Below the pieces are notes generated by a model, which searched no databases, was not told where the DNA came from, and saw nothing but the letters and a program-made list of their open reading frames with translations. Source: Apostichopus japonicus (lineage: Eukaryota; Echinodermata; Holothuroidea; Aspidochirotida; Stichopodidae). Taken from it: a stretch of DNA of 64,000 nt. How positions within the stretch are numbered: the first letter of the stretch is position 1; each line of letters begins with the position of its first letter. Made by a program: the position numbers and the translations under genes. Shown piece by piece: positions 1 through 13,329 of the stretch. The stretch is taken from assembly GCF_037975245.1 (NCBI RefSeq), contig NC_092568.1, forward strand, positions 7,545,501 through 7,609,500, read 5' to 3'.

Positions 1-554
1 CTCGAAAGAGGAAGTACATGTGGTCCAAACTTGGGTCAACTGAAGCAGTTTTAGACCCATTTAGGCCTGCCAGGACCAGCGTACGGAAATTGTTTACTGC
101 TGAGTGAAGGAGTGTTTACAAGTGACGAAATTTCAGGCTAAGATAGCAAAAAATCTTTACGGTCATGATACGGAAAATTGATGGTGCAATGAAAGGAAAA
201 CTTGTCAGCTATGCAGTGATGGGTAGCTAGAGAAAACTTCTATCTTATCTTAGAGGTCACATTACTTTCAATATAGTGTGTAAGTCAATGGGGCTTTTAA
301 ATAGACGTATGTTACAGTAGAACTCCAAAATAGCAACGCCGCTGTAGGTTACGGGTATCACACCATAGAGTAATGCACGTCGGAAAATAGCCCTAACTAG
401 TGACCTACTGTATTGAGAATTTTTGGCATTTTCTGAGTTATCATCATTCTGAACCCTAATACGTCACGAAAACAGAACTAGTATTGTTTGACACAAGTGA
501 CAAACGACTACAGTGGAATTACGACCTTCATGACCGGTTTCGAACTTCTGGACA
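1..554. other. No feature recognised
   Basis: No long frame, repeat or tRNA-like signal seen. Confidence 0.5.
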
Positions 555-3500
555 TACAATGGAAAATTAACGACACAGGCAACTGAATATAGCCTATACA
601 TATAATTGAATTGCATATATGTTTCAAGTTTCATTTGTTAAAATTAGTATCAAACTCACCGTTTAGTCAAACTTATACAATCAGCGTGTACAAATTACTG
701 CAGCATTATTCACGTGTTGAGATACAGTGGTATTAAAAACACGTGTTGCTATTATATGAGATTGTACCTTTCCGGAAAGATATGCAATCAGTTGATTTCC
801 TGTGTTATTACTTCATTCAAAGACATTGAAGACTTGCGCCAAACCGCGTAATTTTTTTCCTAGGAGGGTTAGGGGCAATTATCATATGTAGGCGTTTCCA
901 GACCCTCGCGCATGCGTGTTACTCGTAACAAGTTTATAGCTAGTAGTAGTAGTCGTACATACAGTGTGTGCGAGGCCAGGTCGATAACGCGGAAACGCGG
1001 AAACCGCGGAAACCGCGGAAATCGAGAAACCGGGTTCGATATCAACGGTTTCCGCGTTATCGACCTTGCTATATAGCAAGGTCGAAAACGCGGAAACCGC
1101 GGAAACGAGAGGAATTTGTCAAGGGAGGGTGACGAAGTCTTTTGGGCACATTTCAGCTTATATTCGCCAAAAAGGGGTGCGGGTTTAAAGCTTTTTCACT
1201 AAATGTAGGTCGAAAACGCGGAAATCGTACTTTACAATCCTCTCACCCAGATTTTAGACACAATGTACGGATTTCATCTGTCGTCATCATTGTGCGCGAC
1301 AGAAATTAATTTAATGGTTTGGTTAATGTTAATCTGCTAGCCTACATTACATGTTTTTCTAGCTTCACGCTAAACTTTAATGTTACGGTTTACTTTCAAA
1401 TTCTGTACATGATATGATACTAATATAGTAGGCCTACATACAAACTTAAGCCTGCTTTTATGAACTATCAGTCAAGATCGTTACTTTATCTGCTTTGTAA
1501 CATTGTTTAAATGTACAAGTAAAAATAAATATGTGATGATATTGCCGGGGTAACGAAGTGACGATTTGATCGCGCTTTAATTTGTATTTCTTTCACTTAT
1601 TTTCTTCAATTCTCACTTGGTAATCCTTGGCCAAAAAGCAAACTGAATTACGTCGGAGATCTATTGCTTTGTACAGCGTACATACTGCCCACGTACACCC
1701 GGGCCCACACATGTGTATTACAGCGATCGATGAGTAACGCGTGTCTATGAGTAACACGCATGCGCGAGGGTTTGGATACGCCTATATATGATAATTGCCC
1801 TAACCCTCCTAGGAAAAATCAATACGCGTGCGGCCATCTGAAAAAAAGTTAACTTTCTGTTGCTTGCAAGTGACGTTTTGTTCGTTTCGCTACAAAATGC
1901 AGACAGTGATATGTGGAACGGGATAACTTGTTATCTTTAGCTGGATCTGAGATGTCCATCGCTGTATCGTTTACACAGTGTTGTGGGTATTGACCGTAGC
2001 TGTATGTACTGACTGTAGACTAGTGTCTATATTGCCGACGGTAGCAAGTTGTGTTAGTATTTTCGGGGATCGATGGTGGTGTCTAACACTTCTGTTACAC
2101 CTCATTCGAAACTAGGTAAACTTACCGGCATTAGACGTTTATTTTTGCGCGAGTCTTCACACCCTTTAATTGGTAGGTAAACTGAAGAGACAGTGCAATG
2201 CTATGTGTGTTGATCGGTAGTCATGAAACCATCGATTCCCAATCGCTCCGTATCTCCTATTTGCAACGGCGCTGGTATTTTCATTATGAGAGAACAGTCT
2301 TGAGTACTTCTCTTACATATAAATAATGACAGTTTTGCATTCTTTGTGTTCCGGAGGCAGTAATTGCGTTATCCTCACTTTTGATAGAATGTGAAACTGA
2401 AATTTCATAAATTTCATTTTTCAGAAACACATCCTCACAGAGCATAATAAAAATTGTGAAATTGTAAATTGGCACATGAGACCCAAACCTGAGGTTTGTG
2501 CACAGAATGCTGTGAAGTTAGTCATAAGCTCAGCTGGGCTTTCTAGGTTATAGGTGAGCTCTTTACGTGTTTGAATTAGGGGGAGGTAGGGTACATTGGA
2601 TCTGATTTTTTAGGTGCCGGTTATCCTTCTTTACTTGATATATATAATTACATTTTTACATAGATAAAATGGATTAAATGGCGATTGTCTATTACTATAA
2701 TAAAATACCTCATAACTATAATATTTAAACTGCATTATTGAATTATTTAATTGAAAAAAAAAGAAGAAAAAAATGATCCACTGTGCCCCCATACCCGGGG
2801 TACAGTGAATCATTAGGAGGAACACTTAAACTAACTTAAACTAATAGCGCATACATACACTGAAAATTCTAAAGAGCCCAATGGCAACAATGAATTAGTT
2901 ATAACACACTAAATATCAATGTATGGCCTAACATCAAAACAATGAAACCATAGCTTCCTTTACAAAATCCGACGTGTTTTCGATATTTTCCTGAAGGTTT
3001 TTTGCATATATCAAAAGATCGGCAAGGAAATAAAAGAGCGCAAGGTGATTTAAAGGGCAGCAAGAGTAATAAGCATACTAATTATCAACTATAAATATAG
3101 GCCTAAACTCCAAACATAAAAACCGCAGGTTACTTTTTAAAGATATAACTTTTTCTTTTCTTAATATGAACCTTAACTGATTTGCATATGTAAAAAGATC
3201 ACCAGGGAAAATAGAGAGCTCAACCGAAAGCGGGCGCTATTTCACATAAGTCACGTTATCGTGTTTGTCTTGTCTCTTGACGAGAGTAACGATCTTTTTG
3301 AAAATTTGGCAATTTCTTTGTTTTGCGGCTACGGAAGCTCCAAAGAGACTGAACACAAGAGATCTTGGTTTAAAAACTGTTCTTTTGTGCAAAAGCATAA
3401 CTTATCGCTTGTGTTCAATCTTTGCAGTGCTTGAGTAGCCCAAGAACCGCACGCAAACAATTGATTGCATTGCAGTGACACTTTTAGTAGGTTACTAGTC

Positions 3501-3589
3501 TCACACGTGAACCATGCTTCAGTTGTACATGGGTAGCCGTTATATCAACTTATTTTCTTATATGAAATTGAAATAAATAAAATAAAATA

Positions 3590-3628
<39 letters not shown>

Positions 3629-4200
3629 ACCCTCTGAACAAACACAGAACACAAATGGAAAATTAACGAGACAGGCAACTGAATAAAGCCTATATATATA
3701 TAATTGAAATGCATATATGTTTCAAGTTTCATTTGTGAAAATAAGTATCAAATTCACGGTTAAGTCATACTTATACAATCAGCGTGTACAAATTTCTGTA
3801 GCATGATTCACGTGTTGCTACAAGGGTATTAAAAGCACGCGTTGCTAAAATCAAAGATTATACCTTTCCGGAAAGATATATAAATCAGTTGATTTATACT
3901 GTGTGTTACTGCACTTAGTTGGTAGGTAAACTGAAGAGACAGTGCAATGCTGTGTGTGTTGATCGGTAGTCATGAAATTATCGATTCCCAATCGCTCCGT
4001 ATCTCCTATTTGCAACGGCGCTGATATTGTCATTATGAGATAACAGTCTCGGGTACTTCTTGTACATATAAATAATGACAGTTTTGCATCTTTTGTGTTC
4101 GGAGGCAGTAATTGCGTTATTCTCACTTTTGATAGAATGTGAAACTGAAATTGCATAAATTGCATATTTCAGAAACACATCCTCACAGAGCATATTGAAA
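555..4200 (+). repeat. Segmental duplication pair
   Basis: 555-800 matches 3652-3900 and 2165-2460 matches 3912-4200, in the same order and orientation. The second copy is contiguous. In the first, the halves are separated by about 1.35 kb that includes the TIR element at 851-1822. Identity looks near 90% by eye. Confidence 0.8.
851..1822. mobile_element. TIR element, about 970 bp
   Basis: Inverted ends of about 75 bp share CCTAGGAGGGTTAGGG, CAATTATCATAT and CCCTCGCGCATGCGTGTTACT (left 858-930, right 1749-1815, reverse-complemented). A TA dinucleotide flanks each end (849-850, 1823-1824), compatible with a mariner-like duplication, but this is weak. Inside is a hairpin with 18-bp arms (979-996 / 1048-1065, GGTCGATAACGCGGAAAC) and further GGTCGAAAACGCGG copies at 1080 and 1208. 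No coding is seen. Confidence 0.6.
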
Positions 4201-4262
4201 TTGCAGTGAGTTGGAGAATCCGGAACAGTGAAAAAACTTCTAGCCTCCACCGAGATTCGAAC
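4195..4262 (-). mobile_element. 5'-truncated SINE fragment
   Basis: On the minus strand TGTGTTCGAATCTCGGTGGAGG resembles a B box and its downstream stem, followed by TTTTTTCACTGTTCCGGATTC. No A box is seen. It sits where the second copy of the duplicated segment diverges from the first. Confidence 0.4.
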
Positions 4263-6294
4263 ACAGGCCTTATATATATATTTATAGTGAACTCAACAAT
4301 GTGAGTATAAGACTGTTTTATACCATTCATCTTGACGAAATTTCAAAACTGTAGAGTTGACGGCAATAGGCCTACGTCAAAAATGTGATTTCGAGTTGGT
4401 CAGGTACGGTAACGTTTCGACGAAAATGGAGAAACTGTTGAGTTGCAGCTTTCAATGGAACTTGACAAGATTGAATTCGAGGTATCAAAAATTTTAATTC
4501 TTGAAATCTCGAATTCAATTTTACATATATACCTGTCTGAAACTGGAAAACAACGTCGAAATATATCATTTACGGTTCTTAAGAACGTAGCTGCGTGGTA
4601 ATGTACGTCTATATCGTATTACTAATGATTAATGAGCACATAAACAAAGGCACGTACAAACCTATTACATCCTATGTAACATATATGTACCTAAACTACC
4701 TATATATAGTATAATGTGTTTATTGTAAACATCCTAGACACTCGAAGTCGATTTGTCTCTTCATCAACGACCTTTGTGGCCAACTCCAGTTCACTGATAT
4801 GTCAGCAAAGATTAAACCGAAAATAGAATTGTGCGTCAGTTGCCATTTTACCCAACATTTATATACTACTGTTGTTTAATCTAATACACACTACGGTTTA
4901 GTTTGCACTAGTTTATCTCAAAACTCTGTTAGATAACTGTCAAAACTGAATCCTCTGCCAATATACTGCCTTTCCGTATCTGTCCTCCGTATCTGTCCTA
5001 TAGACATAACATAATCTGTGATCACATGTAGCTCCAGAAACTCCTGAGTCAGGGAGAAGCAGTTCGGCTGAAAGTGGCATTACTTTAGACATGACGCTGT
5101 TAGTTGGTTTTCATGATCAGCCTTGTTAATTCTTTCCTTTCTGACTTTTCTTTAAAACCTATATCATTTGCTCGACCTCGCCGCCCACAAGCGGTAACTA
5201 CATAAGCTATATGCAATTCTTCCGATCGGACAGTTTTCTGTAAGACATAAATGAAGTAAAATATCATTGCCTAGTTGTAAGATTTCATGGCAATCTAATT
5301 CATATGTAAGAATCAAATTCTGTGATGGAGTGTATACCTAATCTCGTTATCAACCATTTCTTCGAACTGTATCACCGCCATGAAATCATTACTCATACGA
5401 TAGCCATGAGCATCTTTGCGCATCGTTGTAATTACATAAGCTTGTATACATACCCTAGCATATGTTTATTTATAAAATATTCAAAGACAAACGCACAGAC
5501 AAATTATCAAATGTACAGATGCAGTTGAGGTCACTAAAGTTTGCCAGCGGTCTGTTTAGTACCGTTATAGCGAAATCATTATTTCAAGTAACCTATATAG
5601 CGGAACCCACAAGCAGTGGCGTAAATAGAATAGTTGGCACCCGGGTGGATCCTTCCTTTGCCACCCCTTGCAGAGGATGCCGTCCTTGGTTCCCCCCCCC
5701 CTTCCGGTTTGAGAAATGTGTTTATGTGAGGTGACTTAGATTCTCATTCTTTAGAGAATGTTTCTTAATTTTTCCTTTTTTTTTCAAAAATTCATTTTTA
5801 ATTGACGAGTTAGATTGGCATAAACCACAACAATGACTTACAAAAAATAGGGAAATGTCTACCTTTCCTCTATATACCTCTATATAGCTGGCCGCCACTA
5901 GCATCCCCATAAATAATTTCAAAATTGAAACATATGCAAAAATATATAGTGTCAATTGGGAACCAGTAGGTTGTAGGTGCCTATACCGATCAGGGTTACC
6001 AGATAGCTGTAAAACCTTACGGCCAAACAGACTATACTGCTATACGGCTACATTTCGGCCAAAATAACGGAGTTTTTCTGTAAATTTTGGGCAAAACATT
6101 TATTAGTAAAAATCAGAAAGGGGGCTCCTTATCCAAGTGGCTACCTACCCCTCCCCCATCCGTAACGATACCCGGGGGTATTATATATAACCCATGATCT
6201 GCACCCGTGACCGGTTTTTCATGCAGGGTTTGTTTTACTTTAAGCATTATGCCCTCCCGCGCGCATGGAAAGCCATTTTGACATTTAATCGGGA
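4263..6294. other. Non-coding, one MITE end
   Basis: No gene seen. At 5613 CAGTGGCGTAAATAG looks like a hAT MITE left end without a partner, followed by C-runs. AT microsatellites are scattered. Confidence 0.45.
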
Positions 6295-6748
6295 ATTTTA
6301 GATATCTTAAATTGTTTCTTATTTTAGATATCTAAAATTCTATTCCAGATATCTAAAATTAAATTCGAGATATCTTAAATTTAATTCGAGATATCTAAAA
6401 TTTAATTCGAGATATCTGCAATTGAATTCCAGATATCTGCAATTCTATTTCAGATATCTGAAATTGAATTCGAGATATCTGAAATTCTATTTCAAATATC
6501 TGAAATAGAATTGCAGAGATCTCGAATTCAATTTCAGATATCTCGAATTTAATTTCGGTTATCTCGAACTCAATTTCAGATATCTCGAAATCAATTTCAT
6601 ATATCTGAAATTCTCTGGTATTTCGAGATATCTGAAATTGATTTTAAGATATCTGCAATTATTTGTAGATATCTTAAATAAATTTGAGATATCTGTAATT
6701 TAATTTGAGATATCTGAAATTATTATGAGATATCTGAAATTCCTTATT
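6295..6748. repeat. GATATC-centred degenerate array
   Basis: About 22 copies of a roughly 20-bp unit containing AGATATCT or a one-base variant, separated by 'aaattgaattcg'-like spacers. The unit changes strand at about 6500 and again near 6610, so the array can form long hairpins. Flanked by 'aagccattttgacatttaa' (6270-6289) and the inverted 'ttaaatgttaaaacggctttcc' (6748-6769), which suggests a TIR-bounded element. Confidence 0.75.
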
Positions 6749-6769
6749 AAATGTTAAAACGGCTTTCCT

Positions 6770-8523
6770 TACGCACGCATGGTAAATGCAGACTCAATTA
6801 TTACAGAACTTCATAATGCAGGTCAGCTTTCAAAAGTTGAATGAAGCGAAAGGTTACGAATTGCATTTAATACTTAACATGTTATTCTGTATACCATAAT
6901 CAATTGTTCAGGAAAGGTATTTGTACATGCAACTCTTTGAATTTGCCCTTTTTTCTCGTTAACGAACATTGTAGATTTGGAGTATTTGCTTCCAGTCAGT
7001 CAGCAGATAATCAATCATTCAATCGACCAGTCAAGTTATCAACCAAATCAAGAAGCCAAATAAAATTATGAAAACATATTGCAATATTTAGTCAAGTCCT
7101 GCTTTGATATTTATGAAATGGGGATGGGTGGAGAGAGGTGACCAACATATCATAAGCTATAGGCTATAACTTGTATTCCGGTAGTGGGGAAAGAATAAGA
7201 TGTAGTACAAATTGCATTTGTGAGGCCTACGTGTTGTTTATCTGGTAAATACAGGTATAAAACATGAACTTGTACTTTACATGTACATTATGAAACGCAT
7301 TGATCGATAATTAGCTTACTTCCGCTGCATGGGAAAAAGTTTTCTACTTTCTTTTTTCTGGAATATGTGTCGGACTTTTAGATTTTTTATTCCGGATAAC
7401 AACTAAAGCCATATTTGGATAAACATTTTGGCTTTCCCAACGTACATGAAATCGGTGGACGTTTGGAAAGAAAAAATAAGAGGGCTTTTCTAATCTTATT
7501 GGTATAAACAAATTCCTGCTGACGTTCGTCAATGTCGGCAATAATTTGCCAGAGTGTCAGAACACCAGGAAAGTATCTTTTGACAAGCATTTATAAATGT
7601 GATTGACTATAATGTATAATTTTTAAACAGCAGGCTCATATGTGACTGCGCGATCGATTATTCTTGGCAGCTACGACCTTGTATATAAAAACATGTATTT
7701 CGAAATGACGGATTGACAACGGAAGTGTTACTTTCTACATAACAAAACTGCGTAAGAAACTTTATGATATTATACGCCTCAGCGACAGAGGGTTCTTTCA
7801 TTATATTAAAAAATGCTTTAAGTTTGTTATTTACCTTGGTATTTTCAGGAAGCACGGTCTATGAGGATTAGTAGATTCATCATCGATGAGTGTTATGCAT
7901 GCATGCATGGTCTCGGGCTCGTGAAATCTACAGGTTGTACAAAACAATATCACAAAATGTGAACATCCTGTCATTTTGTAGGAACACTGTCGGGTGTAGT
8001 TTACTATCGCCGCCTTTATATGGCTTCGGATTTTGCCATTCCATGGGTCCAAGCAATCCATTTCCACATCTGACAAACCTTTAATAAGGATATATTATCT
8101 GGCCTGCTGAGGATAAAACCCTGAACTTCGCATGGTTCCCACGTGCATCAGTTGTTTGGGTATATACGTGGTCTCGTCTGCATTGCATATATACTTACGC
8201 AAAAATACTATTTCGCGTTCGTAAAGACAACAGTCCATGGCACTGCAGAAAGAAGGGTAGCAAAGATTGGATCTTTCGTTGTAAAATTAAGCATGTTTTG
8301 ATTAATTCACGAGCATTCAATAATCACTTTTCGAATCTGCAATGTACATTCCAAACTTGCAGATACAGTTCCATGCATTGTTGATATGGCATATACATAT
8401 TCTTTAATTGTAATGAGTACGTCGTAATGATAGCAGTTTCAAGAATGAAAGGCCGGTGTTAAGGAATGCAATCAACTTTGTGGACGTATTTCATATCGGC
8501 TTGCTGTAGATTAATTAAGGGTT
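6770..8523. other. Non-coding
   Basis: Only short random frames; no repeat structure noted. Confidence 0.45.
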
Positions 8524-9928
8524 ATCTTCATCAGGGTTGGCCGGTTTTTACCGGGCGGTTTTTACCGTCCCGGTAAAAACAAGTTTTTTACCGGTTTTTA
8601 CCGGGAGGTTTTTCCCACCTATAAGTGGGAAAAACCGGGAAAAACCTCAAATTATATAGAATTCCTAAAAACTCATGTGGAACTTGTGGAGGAGCATAGA
8701 ATCTACAAGAAAATGGCATCTTATGGCAGGGTTGGGTTACATCCAAAGAACAGCTATGATCTATAACTTGTGAGTTTACCGATTAGACTATTATAAATAA
8801 TTCAAATAAATAATATATTGGATGCTCAAATCAACCAACTTTATTTTCCTATCGAGATGCATAATTCCATTATCTAGAGAATGGACTCGTATCAAACTGT
8901 TGGTGCCTAGGGCTATGGTTCGTCATATTATACATGCCACATTAGTCTGCTCAGATCCAAATGATGATTCACATCCAAGAACGATCACTTCATGTCTGCG
9001 ATAAATTGTACTCTGTTCACACTTTGCACTAGGCACTGTACTATGCTTATATTGCTTATAGGCACTGTACTAAGTGACTGTTGTGACATCAACTAATTTG
9101 AGAATAAGTAACAATTGGAACAGTTACTTGTGTTGTTGATACTCCTACCTCTTCAGTTAGCCTATACACAGGAAGTGCCCAGTATCACCTCACCTGTCCA
9201 CCTCAAAGTGTTCAATCACTCATGCATGAAGTTGTATAATAATTGGACCATGTTTGCTTCAAGGTAAACAGTTTGGTTGTGTGAATGGCTCCATAGGGCC
9301 ATTGTGCGTTTAATACTTTAATTGGGCCCATGTGCCTTACAAAGTTTCAAAGCAGTTTCTATTGAGCCCCCTGGATTGAAGTTCACCTCAATAGACTGTT
9401 GCCTACTGTATTAATGGAATGGAATGAACTGTCTGAGCACATAATATTATATTATTTTATGGTTCTTTGTCCCTTTGAGGCTTTGGATGCCATGGTTCAC
9501 CACTTCGTTCTATCCTCCGCTGTTCATGCCACATAATAGGCCTGAAGAATTTAGGAGGGGTGAATGTCCCAGTGTAGACCTATAATGGTTTGGGCAATAG
9601 GCAATGCATACTGCTAAAGATATCGTGACAGAATAACTATACATGTGCAATACGAAAAATACTCTTTTTTCCACAAAAAGTAGAATAAGAATGTGATAAA
9701 ATAGCTCAAAATGAAGCTAAAAAACTCCCATATTCAATAAAATATGCCTGTCATGAAACAATATCGTGCCTACTGATGACCCTGCATTTTACGGACAATT
9801 AATACTAGTTTTCGAGACGGAGGCGGTTTTTACCGGTATTTACCAGTTTTTCCCGGTTTTTACCTGGTTTTTACCGCTTAGTGGGAAAAACAGGTTTTTC
9901 CCGGGAAAATGCCAACCCTGATCTTCAT
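8524..9928. mobile_element. Non-autonomous hAT transposon, 8-bp TSD ATCTTCAT
   Basis: The element 8532-9920 (1389 bp) is flanked by ATCTTCAT at 8524-8531 and 9921-9928. Termini are CAGGGTTGGC and GCCAACCCTG, as in hAT elements. Both ends carry arrays of 'ggtttttaccgg'-type words in alternating orientation (8545-8645, 9827-9905) that can fold. The interior shows no transposase frame I recognise. Confidence 0.85.
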
Positions 9929-10678
9929 ACAGTGGTGGCTGTTCAGACGATGTCTGTGTTGAGAAAAAAGGAAACATCGCAACGTTCATTTAAAAGCTGT
10001 TAATCTATTGTGGAACTTGTCGAAAAAAATGTTGGACAGTTAATGTCTTCTAAAGAATGAGCTTACAAATACCCACTTTTTCCATTAAAACCTAAGCTAC
10101 AACAAACATTAATTAAGTTAAGCCCGTAACCACACTGGGGCACGGAGAGCTGTTAATCATCCCCGTGCATGACGCCTAATGGCAACCATATATTTTTGCC
10201 ACCGCCATGAGTACAAAAACTGCAGGAGTTACAGAAGTTACAGGACAAATATTTGTGCCCTTCCAAGTTGACTTGTTTGTGCCCTCTATGAACTACCGAT
10301 GCCCCCCCCCCCCCACAACCGCCGAATTCATGGCTATGGGCCTGGATTAAGTACAATGACCAATACATTGACTGATTGCATGATAATAGATACTGAACGC
10401 AATTGTTATGTGCTAAACAGTGCAGGGAGCTGAAATGGTATGCAGTTCCCTGGAAAAGGGATAACAACGTCTAAGATGAAAAGAAACCATTCATCAATTT
10501 GACTCTTTAATATCACTAAGACTGTTGAACTGGTTACATCCTCTGTTTCCTCAACCTAGTTACGTATCCGAATCTTTCTAATAGTATGCAGTCATAGCTA
10601 ATCATGATGCAAATGTTTTTTTAACACCTCATTCAATAACCAATCAGTAAAGTCTATGAAGGTAAGGCCTAATCCGAT

Positions 10679-11090
10679 GGTTACATCTCTATGTTCCGAG
10701 GTCTCTTTGTTCCGACGTCTCTATGTTCGGACAATACGAAATAATTTTTGGACTCATACTTTCTTTTTGACCAACATTTCTTTGGACCCAATTTTTTCGG
10801 ACCCAACCTTTTTTTGACCCATTTTTTTGGCCAAAATGTTTTCGGACAAAAAATTTTCGGACCTAAATTGTTTTGGACCAAAATACTTTTGGTCCGAAAA
10901 ATAGTGTTACTCAAATTTTTTTGACCAACAATTTTTCGGACCAAATTTTCGGACCAAAAACTCCAAACAAAATTGGTCCCAATAAATTTGGGTCACAAAA
11001 CTAGTTTTTGTGGTACAAATTGCTCCGATTTTTTTTGTCGGAACATAGAGACGTCGGAACATAGAGAAGTCGGAACATAGGGATGTCACA
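10679..11090. mobile_element. Small TIR element with 16-bp repeats in its arms
   Basis: Each arm holds three tandem copies of a 16-bp word like GTCTCTATGTTCCGAC (left 10681-10731, right 11036-11088 inverted). Between them, words like TTTTTGGACCAAAA repeat in both orientations. No target-site duplication is evident and no coding is recognised. Confidence 0.55.
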
Positions 11091-13329
11091 ATTCCAATCA
11101 ATGATGTCTTTACAGTAAATGAATATTCCAATGGCTAAAATACGCCCATGAAAACATCTCGAAAGATCTCTTACCATTATTCCTTTCGGGATGAGCATAT
11201 TTTCTTTTTGTCGTTCTCGTTTCGTTATCCGTTAATCGATTGACCACTATATCGCTTTATATAAACATTTTGTGTGCTACTGGAAGGAGGATTGCAAGGG
11301 TGCACACAAGTGTGTTTGACATTCAGACTGAGGACCCCATCATTTTTCTCCACGTACCGTAACTTTAACAATACATCTTAGCAATAAGATTCTTCTGAGA
11401 ACGCGGTCTTTCTTTTCAAATGACATCTGAGGACATCCTCACTCTAAATGTAAAACAAGTGCACCGTCTACCTGTGTCGGGACTCGTGACCTTTATCTGT
11501 ACAACGTATCAGTTCACTGAGATATATAAGTACGATGAGACACCCTCTATAATAGTAATTTAAGGTGTCGTCTAGTTTAAGCCTTGAATATCTGGTTGAA
11601 TACAAGTTCAGTAATGTTAGAATACATTTAAATGTTCCTTGGTAAATGTAAAGATATCTAATTCGTATCTGTTAACTTAAAACGGGTACGGTAGTCCTCG
11701 AACGTGGTATCTCCTTTACAATTTCGTTGATATAACAAGTTGCCGTTGTCTGTATAGGTAAATACCAGTTTTAGTAACCCAATATGTATCTTTGAGTTTC
11801 AACTGCTTCAAATTATGTAAGAAAGCGTAGAAGGAATATCGCATATAAATATATATAAAAATTCTGTCAAAGATTATAATAAATTCTAAATACGGTAACT
11901 TCATATTTTTGTCAAGTATGCAATTGCGCAAAAATGTAATTTTTAGGCTCTTGACGTTTCTCAATGTGTGCTAGTCGTCCATGTGCATGTCCTTTCTACG
12001 CTTCCGTAGATAAAACTACCGGCGTGTACCGCAAATACTTGGTTCTCAGGCAAAAGTGAACATCTACAGTATTTGGTCATGTATAAGCCCGAGATGTGCT
12101 ATTTCCGGTTATCTGGGGTATGTCAAAACCAGACATTTTCTCGTACGCTGCGCGCCAACTGATGGTGGAGCTCCGCTTATTCGCGCCCAGGGTTAGAAAA
12201 TCCTGGACACGCCCCTGTTTACTACCCTGATCTGCTGGGGAAATCCTTTGAAGCAATTTGCCTTACTTTGATAGAAGGTTGGCAGTCTTATTATTAATTA
12301 ATTCATGACCCGACAGGCCTGTTTCTTCAGTGAATTTGTCATTATACAATCAATTGTGAATAATTCAATAATCATTTTCCAAAGACTTGAATAGAGGGCA
12401 CCCTCCATTTTGATATCAGCAGCAAGGCAAGTGTTCTAATGCTTTTTATGCACCTATAGGGTGGGAAGGGGGAGGAGGAGGAGGGGGGAGAGGTATGAAG
12501 TTTCAGAGAGCATGCCATTCTTGGTAGCCTCTTGGTCGCTCCAATTATTCTTGAAAAAATATCAAAATATCAACTTGCAAATTTCCTGTTCTGTTTTGGT
12601 TTCGATGAAATCGTAACCTTTGCAGTCATGCAGGAGTGTGTGTATGTGTGTGTGCGTACAAGAAGCGTCAAGAAGCCTATTGTTTATTGTGGAGGTCAAA
12701 GGTCATTTGTGGTCACTATATTGGTCAAATTGTAAAAAACCTTTTAAACAAGATATCTCAAGAAGGGAAGCTTGGACCAATCTCATATTTAGTATGTAGT
12801 TGTGACATTAATTTCAAGAAGCAGATTATTTTTGCGGAGGTCAAAGGTCATTTGGATTCACCAGAGGCCAAATTGTGGAACCTTGTTTTATAATCTACCG
12901 TATCTCCCACAGACCAGCTCATTAGATAACATAAGAATAGGAAGCTGTTGGCAATTGGATATTTGCTTATGGGCGTCTGTAGAATCGAAACTCACGAACA
13001 AACATCTGTAGGCTTCAGTGTGTCGCTTCGCTGCATACTTTTGCTACATACATTGCGTGCAAAAAGGTGTACTCTTTGTACGCACAGCGTTGCTATTGGA
13101 ACGAACAATATCATGAAATCATAATATATTTACATCCGTTGTTGAAGTTTTCCGTCGTATTTCGCAATTGTCGGGATTCAGTGCAACAAAACCTTCAGGT
13201 TTGGACGTAGTTACGTTGGGGAAAATGGCTAGGTGAACATCAGTGAACATGAAAATGGCGTTCCAGGATGAACAGCCTCCAAACTGTCTTTGTGTGTAGT
13301 GTTCGGTTTTGGAAATATCTTGTATTTTT
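11091..13329. other. Non-coding with old repeat fragments
   Basis: 12100-12215 resembles the inner part of the MITEs at 19.5 and 20.5 kb. 12680-12890 carries two 'ggaggtcaaaggtcattt' units related to the 16-18 kb block. No coding recognised. Confidence 0.45.
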
